17,962 bases of DNA, taken from the NCBI GenBank assembly GCA_003648225.1, contig QMOL01000022.1:1-17962 (forward strand), in the 5' to 3' direction. The position numbers and the translations under genes are program-made. How positions within the stretch are numbered: position 1 is the stretch's first letter; every line of letters starts with the position of its first letter. Shown in pieces: positions 13,803 to 17,962 of this stretch. Origin of the DNA: Chlamydiota bacterium. GTDB taxonomy: Bacteria; Auribacterota; UBA3054; B51-G9. The notes below the pieces were generated by a model. The model was not told the origin of the DNA, ran no database searches, and worked only from the letters and a program-made list of their open reading frames with translations.

Positions 13803-15959
13803 CTACACCTGTATTTCAAATTGAGATGATTTCTTTATTTTCGAGGTAAATAAAATCCCGGTATCAGTTTTTACTGAAATTGTGCGCGCTTTACCGAGAA
13901 AATCTTCGCCGTAAACTGCAAGTCCTGCTAAATCGCTTTCAACTTTTTTTACTTTAAGACCATTAATTCCAAATGCTTTGCGACGTTTTGTATCAACATA
14001 TAAATCACCATATTCATTGAGAATCTCTTCTGTCACACAGAGCGCTTGCCCCGATGCAAAGTTAAAATCTTCAGCTTCCGGCAGGATAATTTTATCTCTG
14101 TTTACAGAAGGAAAACAATAGGGGAAAATATAACCCTTATCTATTTCTCCCATGTCTTTAATTTGAGCAAGAAATTCTTCGTTTTCAGGACAGTTCATTA
14201 AAACGAATGATGCTCTTAATGCAGCAATTCCACGAGTAAAATATTCTTTTTTACCTGTATTTTTATAATAATCAAAATAAGTTTTCGCGGATAAAGACTG
14301 TACAGAATCAAGCCATTGAATATCAGTGTTCATAGAACCAAATCCACCCGAACACGGCAAATCAATAAATGGCGGCTGCCATATTTGCTGGTAAAGCGAC
14401 AATTGCGCTAATATCTTTTCTCCAAATCTCAAATAACGGGACGTTCCCGTTAAATTATAAAGTTTCAGCAATGCATCAGCTGCATTACGAATTGCATGCA
14501 CACTAACTGAATAAGATTCTTGAATTCCGTCTTTCCGTTTTGGTTTTTTATATTTCCATTGCGGAGATGTTGTGTAAAACAATTCTGTGTTTTCCCATCG
14601 ACCGGTTTGATAAATTTTATGAATAATAAAATTAGCTGCTCGTCTGGCACAACTCAAATATCTTTTCTCCGGTTTTATTTTTGCAAGTTCGGAAAGAAAA
14701 GTGGTATGCACAGAGACTTCAGCGCTTTTATTACAAAATCGCTGCGATTTCCCCGTTTCATAATTCACCCAAGCGGGGATATGCCCACCGTGTTTTTGAA
14801 GCAATATTAATCTTTCGGCATAAACTGTTACAAAATTTAGAATTTCATGTTTCTTTTCTATTTCATTGTAAAAACGACACAAAAAATAGCAAACATTCGA
14901 TAAATCGGCAAGCCGAACAGATTCGTCTTTATATCGTGGCGGCATATTAGAAAACACACTTCCGTTTATCCACTTGTTGTCTTGCCGCATCACCTTAAAC
15001 AATCCGTTTTTTTGTGGTGTGGTAAGGGCGCTTTTGATTATATTTTCAACTTCAGCCGGTATTGGTTCGTTTTTCCGTTTCGATAAAAGAGCACTTCCAA
15101 AAGCGGTTTGCAAAGCAAAATGCAAGGCAATATTGTCCTTTTGAAGTTGTTTTACCGAATATTTACCGGCATAATCACAATATTTCTCAAAAGTAACTTT
15201 TTGTGCAGATGCATTTTTTGATTGTATCGAAAAATTCAATTGCCCCATTCGATGAACGACATGTCTGTAACCCTCATTTTTCAAGCAACCACTTTTAAAA
15301 TAAATATAATATGAATAAGAAACCGTTGAACGGGGAACATTAATTGTATCATCTTCATTATGAATTAAATACGTGTTTTTTGAAAGTTTGTACGGAACAC
15401 ATCCAAAAGAAATCTCTTTTGATCGAACCGAAAAATTCATCGCATAAGGAATTGTTCTATTCTTTCTCAAAGTTCTTAAATTAGGAAAAACTCCTAATAC
15501 TCGGTCGGCATCTTGAACTATTACTCCAGGCGAACGGAAAACCATATCACCTATCAACATTTCTTGGAGAGGTGTTTGATGGGGCGTCCATGAACTATCG
15601 ATATTAAAATCCGGTAATGTCAAATTATCTTTTGCTATTTCCAAACAAACAGGACGACTGAAACTGATACGTGTTTCAATTCTTAAAATATCCTGTGAAT
15701 GGAAATGAATTCCGGTTTTAATTCGCGCTATACCGTCATTTCCGGTAAGAATCATCGAGCGACCTTTTTTTGCATATTCATGCCATTCAACTTTTGGCGT
15801 AAAAATATCAAGTTTTAAAGTATCAAGACCGGAAACAATTACTTTAGGTTGTAGATACCCAAGCGATATCCACTTATCATCATGAGTTCTACACTCAAGA
15901 GTAAGAACAATTTTTTTTCCCTGTTTAACAGGTTTAATTTTAAAATTCGAATCAGCCAT
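13803..15959 (-). CDS. Large protein of unknown function, predicted beta + alpha/alpha-toroid (glycosidase-like)
   Basis: I do not recognise a named family in this 718-residue protein. Residues about 1-260 read as beta strands (KKIVLTLECRTHDDKWISLGYL, DILRIETRISF, STVSYSYYIYF). About 260-640 is a series of helical pairs with aromatic- and Gly-rich loops (HGGHIPAWVNYETGK near 390-404, ESYSVSVHAIRNAADALLKLYNLTG, SGGFGSMNTDIQWLDSVQS near 537-555). A short beta tail ends it. That build is seen in glycoside hydrolases, polysaccharide lyases and uronyl epimerases with an (alpha/alpha)n toroid, so a carbohydrate role is plausible but unproven. There is no signal peptide, and an in-frame stop just upstream rules out a longer N-terminus; it is probably cytoplasmic. 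No ribosome site; a 7-base tandem repeat lies directly before the start. The acetyltransferase gene lies 145 bases upstream in the same direction. Confidence 0.7.
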   Translation of the reverse strand: MADSNFKIKPVKQGKKIVLTLECRTHDDKWISLGYLQPKVIVSGLDTLKLDIFTPKVEWHEYAKKGRSMILTGNDGIARIKTGIHFHSQDILRIETRISFSRPVCLEIAKDNLTLPDFNIDSSWTPHQTPLQEMLIGDMVFRSPGVIVQDADRVLGVFPNLRTLRKNRTIPYAMNFSVRSKEISFGCVPYKLSKNTYLIHNEDDTINVPRSTVSYSYYIYFKSGCLKNEGYRHVVHRMGQLNFSIQSKNASAQKVTFEKYCDYAGKYSVKQLQKDNIALHFALQTAFGSALLSKRKNEPIPAEVENIIKSALTTPQKNGLFKVMRQDNKWINGSVFSNMPPRYKDESVRLADLSNVCYFLCRFYNEIEKKHEILNFVTVYAERLILLQKHGGHIPAWVNYETGKSQRFCNKSAEVSVHTTFLSELAKIKPEKRYLSCARRAANFIIHKIYQTGRWENTELFYTTSPQWKYKKPKRKDGIQESYSVSVHAIRNAADALLKLYNLTGTSRYLRFGEKILAQLSLYQQIWQPPFIDLPCSGGFGSMNTDIQWLDSVQSLSAKTYFDYYKNTGKKEYFTRGIAALRASFVLMNCPENEEFLAQIKDMGEIDKGYIFPYCFPSVNRDKIILPEAEDFNFASGQALCVTEEILNEYGDLYVDTKRRKAFGINGLKVKKVESDLAGLAVYGEDFLGKARTISVKTDTGILFTSKIKKSSQFEIQV

Positions 15960-15965
15960 AAGTAG

Positions 15966-15993
15966 GTTATTCGTTATTCGTTATTCGTTATTT
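15966..15993. repeat. Tandem heptamer (GTTATTC x3 plus one variant)
   Basis: Three exact GTTATTC units (15966-15986) and a fourth GTTATTT (15987-15993) sit 6 bases upstream of the ATG of the minus-strand gene starting at 15959, where its ribosome site should be. Slippage here would change the leader length but not the frame of the protein. Confidence 0.85.
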
Positions 15994-16104
15994 GTATTGA
16001 TTTGCCGCTTCGGTGTATTAGTCTTAACGGACAAAGCAGATGCCGGTCTCTTTTCCATTTATCAACCGACAGGCTTCGCTCGCTTCGCAAATTTCTATTT
16101 CCAA

Positions 16105-16968
16105 TTATTTCAATCGTTCCACTCTCTCAATCACTCCGTGTTCCATCGGCTTGTTTTTCAAAATTTCATTCGGACCATAAATTCCCGAATTAATTCTTGA
16201 TAATGAATATACTATCGTACCGGGCTTCAAAAATGTTCCGGGGTCGGAAACTGAGTTGCATCCAACTTGCGATTTATCGCCCATAATTATTCCGATTTTT
16301 CTTCTTCCGGTATCAACTCTTTCTCCGTCAACTTTAATTTTTATACTCGATTTCCCACCAAAAATATTTACATTTGCCGCTGTCGCCTGATTACCAAAAT
16401 GGGTTTTGTATCCGCAAATACTGTCGCCGAGATATGAAGGATGAGGAAAATTCGTTTCATCCATAATAACTGTGTTTTTCAATTCACCGCGCATTGTGCA
16501 GTTATTCCCGACAATAACATTTCCGCGAAAATAAGCACCGGGACGGACAACTGTTTTTTTCCCAATAATAGTCGGACCGCAAATCCACGCTCCCTGAATA
16601 CTGGAACTCTGGCCTATAAAAATACTTCCTTTTGTAAGGTCAAACGTCCCACCAACAATTTTTGTATTTGAAGAAATATAGATAAATCCTTCTTCACCGT
16701 CAGAGATAATTCTGTCAGGTGAAAATTCTGCTGAGGATTCAACGATAACAGTAAATTTCCCTGTTGAAAAACAATTTGACCAGTTGTTATGTTTAACTTC
16801 GCAATCATTTTCAGCCGAGTTAACCGGAACCGCATCAAGCCATTCCTGGCAATAAGGGCCGATCTGGTCTAACGCGTCAATAACATCAGAAACACCTTCC
16901 CTATGAAAGAGTTTTTCATGTTCAAAAGGATATTTCTCAAAATTAAAGAATTCTTTAATTGGCAACAT
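16105..16968 (-). CDS. Stand-alone left-handed beta-helix acetyltransferase (GlmU C-terminal-like)
   Basis: The 287-residue product has hexapeptide-repeat turns from about 95 to 260 (e.g. SIFIGQSSSIQGAWICG, TIIGKKTVVRPGAYFRGNVIVGNNCTMRGE). FPHPSYLGDS (174-183) corresponds to the LNH-x-YIGD motif of GlmU acetyltransferase domains. NQATAANVNIFGG (193-205) takes the place of the acetyl-CoA region, with the long coil insertion IKIKVDGERVDTGRRKIG after it, as in GlmU and archaeal nucleotidyl-sugar proteins. The N-terminal 90 residues are a short linker-like region and not a nucleotidyltransferase. A role in acetylating a sugar-1-phosphate (for example glucosamine-1-phosphate for UDP-GlcNAc) is likely, with the uridylyl step elsewhere; the exact substrate is an inference. 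Cytoplasmic. Start at the ATG 16968 has no visible ribosome site. Confidence 0.82.
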   Translation of the reverse strand: MLPIKEFFNFEKYPFEHEKLFHREGVSDVIDALDQIGPYCQEWLDAVPVNSAENDCEVKHNNWSNCFSTGKFTVIVESSAEFSPDRIISDGEEGFIYISSNTKIVGGTFDLTKGSIFIGQSSSIQGAWICGPTIIGKKTVVRPGAYFRGNVIVGNNCTMRGELKNTVIMDETNFPHPSYLGDSICGYKTHFGNQATAANVNIFGGKSSIKIKVDGERVDTGRRKIGIIMGDKSQVGCNSVSDPGTFLKPGTIVYSLSRINSGIYGPNEILKNKPMEHGVIERVERLK

Positions 16969-17110
16969 TGTGCTTTGTGCTCGCGTAAGCGCCCCGCGTA
17001 TGCTGGGGTTGTGCTTTACTTGAAAATTGATTATTTCTTGTTGAATATTGATTATTGATTATGACCCCCGCGAATAGACGGGATTATTTCATTGCATAAT
17101 TCATAATTGC

Positions 17111-17138
17111 ATAATAATACGCACGTTCATTAGGTCAA
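17111..17138 (-). promoter_or_regulatory. Weak candidate promoter for the acetyltransferase gene
   Basis: On the minus strand TTGACC (17133-17138), 16 bases, TATTAT (17111-17116). It would give a leader of about 135 bases. That leader contains AT-rich direct repeats (ATTGATT-type near 17026-17060) and a CCCC/GGGG stem near 16991-17009, but no reading frame. The -35 box overlaps a stray copy of the 9-bp unit found at 8497-8613. Confidence 0.35.
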
Positions 17139-17140
17139 TC

Positions 17141-17159
17141 CATAAGCTGGTAGCTTATG
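17141..17159. terminator. Perfect 8-bp hairpin 3' of the cysteine-rich protein gene
   Basis: CATAAGCT (17141-17148), loop GGT, AGCTTATG (17152-17159), starting 13 bases beyond the stop codon at 17173. The position suits a terminator for the minus-strand gene, but no T tract follows on that strand. It may act only as an RNA-stabilising hairpin or be a repeat. Confidence 0.4.
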
Positions 17160-17172
17160 CTATTTTAATTCC

Positions 17173-17670
17173 TTACAGTCGGTAATCTCGTATGTATTCC
17201 GCTACTACTTCGCCCGCTAAGCGAACATCCCCTTTCGGACATCCCCATATATCGCAAAAGCAAACAGCATTACGATTATCCGGATTCTTATCGAGTGAAA
17301 GCATTACATATTCTCCGTTCCACTGACAATCACACGGACCGATAACCCTCATTTTTTCATTGCAGACCGGGCATCTTACTTCAAGTTTATCACCAAGACC
17401 AAAATCATCACCGCCGGTGCGTTGTCGCTTATTGAGAAAAGGAGATATATAAACAATATCTTCTTTATTTTCACCTTTTAGGAAAAGTTTAATTCCCGGC
17501 AAGCCATCGAATTTAGCATTATCCGGCATAACCATTTCATGACCGTTCGGGCAATAAACCTGTGTTACGTGTAAATCTTCTTTACCTATCAATCCGCGTT
17601 TTTCGAGTTCGTTTTTTATTGAATCTTTATCAGGAATTATTAATTTCCCTTCTTCATCAAAATGATCCAT
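17173..17670 (-). CDS. Cysteine-rich, probable zinc-ribbon protein of unknown function
   Basis: I do not recognise this 165-residue protein. It starts with a charged region (MDHFDEEGKLIIPDKDSIKN) and has three cysteine groups. The first is YCPNGHE (Cys40, His44). The second is CPVC (100, 103) followed by CDC (113, 115). The third is CFCDIWGCPKG (137, 139, 144). Cys40/His44 with Cys100/Cys103 could form a zinc ribbon and the remaining five another metal site. No signal peptide or membrane segment, so cytoplasmic. The start is well supported: GGAGG lies 5 bases before the ATG at 17670, the best ribosome site in the window, and a promoter is at 17703-17731. It appears to be a single-gene unit. 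Possible roles include redox, metal handling or nucleic-acid binding; none can be chosen. Confidence 0.82.
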   Translation of the reverse strand: MDHFDEEGKLIIPDKDSIKNELEKRGLIGKEDLHVTQVYCPNGHEMVMPDNAKFDGLPGIKLFLKGENKEDIVYISPFLNKRQRTGGDDFGLGDKLEVRCPVCNEKMRVIGPCDCQWNGEYVMLSLDKNPDNRNAVCFCDIWGCPKGDVRLAGEVVAEYIRDYRL

Positions 17671-17702
17671 TTTTTCCTCCAGAGTTATTAGTTTACACTA
17701 TT

Positions 17703-17731
17703 ATTATATCAAACAGTGGATTTATCTTCAA
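17703..17731 (-). promoter_or_regulatory. Predicted promoter of the cysteine-rich protein gene
   Basis: On the minus strand TTGAAG (17726-17731), 17 bases, perfect TATAAT (17703-17708). Transcription would start near 17696, about 26 bases before the ATG, just ahead of the GGAGG ribosome site. Confidence 0.65.
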
Positions 17732-17771
17732 TTACCGGCTGATTTTTGATAACTTGCAGGAACAAACAAGA

Positions 17772-17794
17772 AAATTTGCGCTATACGCAAATTT
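17772..17794. repeat. 9-bp hairpin between the cysteine-rich protein gene and the insertion sequence
   Basis: AAATTTGCG (17772-17780), loop CTATA, CGCAAATTT (17786-17794). It lies upstream of both the leftward promoter at 17703-17731 and the insertion-sequence end. No T tract follows in either direction, so it is not a typical terminator; it could be a protein-binding site. Confidence 0.45.
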
Positions 17795-17856
17795 ATTGTC
17801 AGTAAAATTTAATAAGCATAACGTGATAAATAAAATCATCTGTTAAAATTTTGTTA

Positions 17857-17962
17857 AAATGTCACCTTTGCGTTTTTTAGAAATGTCACCTTAGAAAGAG
17901 TATAATAAGTGTTTTAATCAATTAACCATTGAGGAGAACACATAATGCAGGAGACATTTCAA
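17857..17962 (+). mobile_element. Probable left end of an insertion sequence (continues beyond the window)
   Basis: AAATGTCACCTT occurs twice in direct orientation, at 17857-17868 and 17881-17892 (24-base period). A TATAAT follows at 17901-17906, then GAGGAG at 17931-17936 and a coding start at 17945. Repeated short TGTC-type motifs just outside a compact promoter and a new gene are typical of transposase-binding ends of DDE integrase-type elements. The family cannot be fixed without the right part; the outer boundary may lie slightly left of 17857. Confidence 0.5.
17945..17962 (+). CDS. Start of a plus-strand gene, probably the transposase (6 codons seen)
   Basis: ATG at 17945 with GAGGAG 8 bases upstream opens a frame reading MQETFQ to the window edge. 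Too short to identify; the transposase call rests only on the repeats in front of it. Confidence 0.5.

Noticed and set aside
14520..14950. Overlapping plus-strand ORFs inside the 718-residue gene
   Set aside because: Antisense shadows; composition is Phe/Cys/Arg-rich and there is no ribosome site.
16941..16960. Perfect 20-bp AT-rich palindrome (AATTAAAGAA and its complement)
   Set aside because: It lies within the first codons of the acetyltransferase gene and is simple AT-rich sequence; probably chance, unless start-site structure is shown.

Overview
The window looks like a piece of chromosome from an uncultured, AT-rich Gram-negative bacterium. Three predicted lipoproteins beyond the efflux adaptor, plus an RND efflux pair, imply an outer membrane. 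The stand-alone left-handed beta-helix acetyltransferase, the TRL-like lipoprotein, the secreted propeller protein with a laminin-G-like domain, and many small palindromic repeats between genes would fit a member of the Planctomycetota/Lentisphaerota/Verrucomicrobiota group. That placement is an inference from gene style only. No rRNA, tRNA or CRISPR array was seen.

Layout (almost everything is on the minus strand, so read from right to left). 17945-17962 (+) is the very start of a probable transposase behind two direct repeats, i.e. the left end of an insertion sequence. 17173-17670 is a small cysteine-rich protein of unknown function with its own good promoter and ribosome site. 16105-16968 is a GlmU-like acetyltransferase without a uridylyltransferase half. 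13803-15959 is a large protein of unknown function with a predicted beta + alpha/alpha-toroid architecture. 8617-13513 is a likely operon: a six-helix potassium-channel-like protein, an RND adaptor lipoprotein and an RND permease. It is driven by a perfect TTGACA-17-TATAAT promoter whose -10 lies inside a perfect 24-bp palindrome. A 13-unit, 9-bp tandem array separates the permease from a convergent TRL-like lipoprotein gene (8144-8479, +). 7112-7717 is an HdeD-family membrane protein and 5334-7001 a secreted glycosidase-like propeller protein. 2461-4992 is a three-gene operon (alpha/beta-hydrolase lipoprotein, DUF985 cupin, SIMPL-domain protein). 1-2288 is recJ followed by an overlapping lipoprotein gene that runs off the left edge.

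The coding content is mostly recognisable envelope, efflux and DNA-repair functions. The less ordinary part is between genes. A modular family of hairpin repeats occurs three times (5105-5183, 7937-7990, 13732-13784) in different module combinations. Two other long inverted repeats (5258-5310 and 13671-13731), a repeat-like hairpin forming the last codons of the HdeD gene, and the 9-bp array add to this. Promoters and operators were read by eye; no search or folding program was run.
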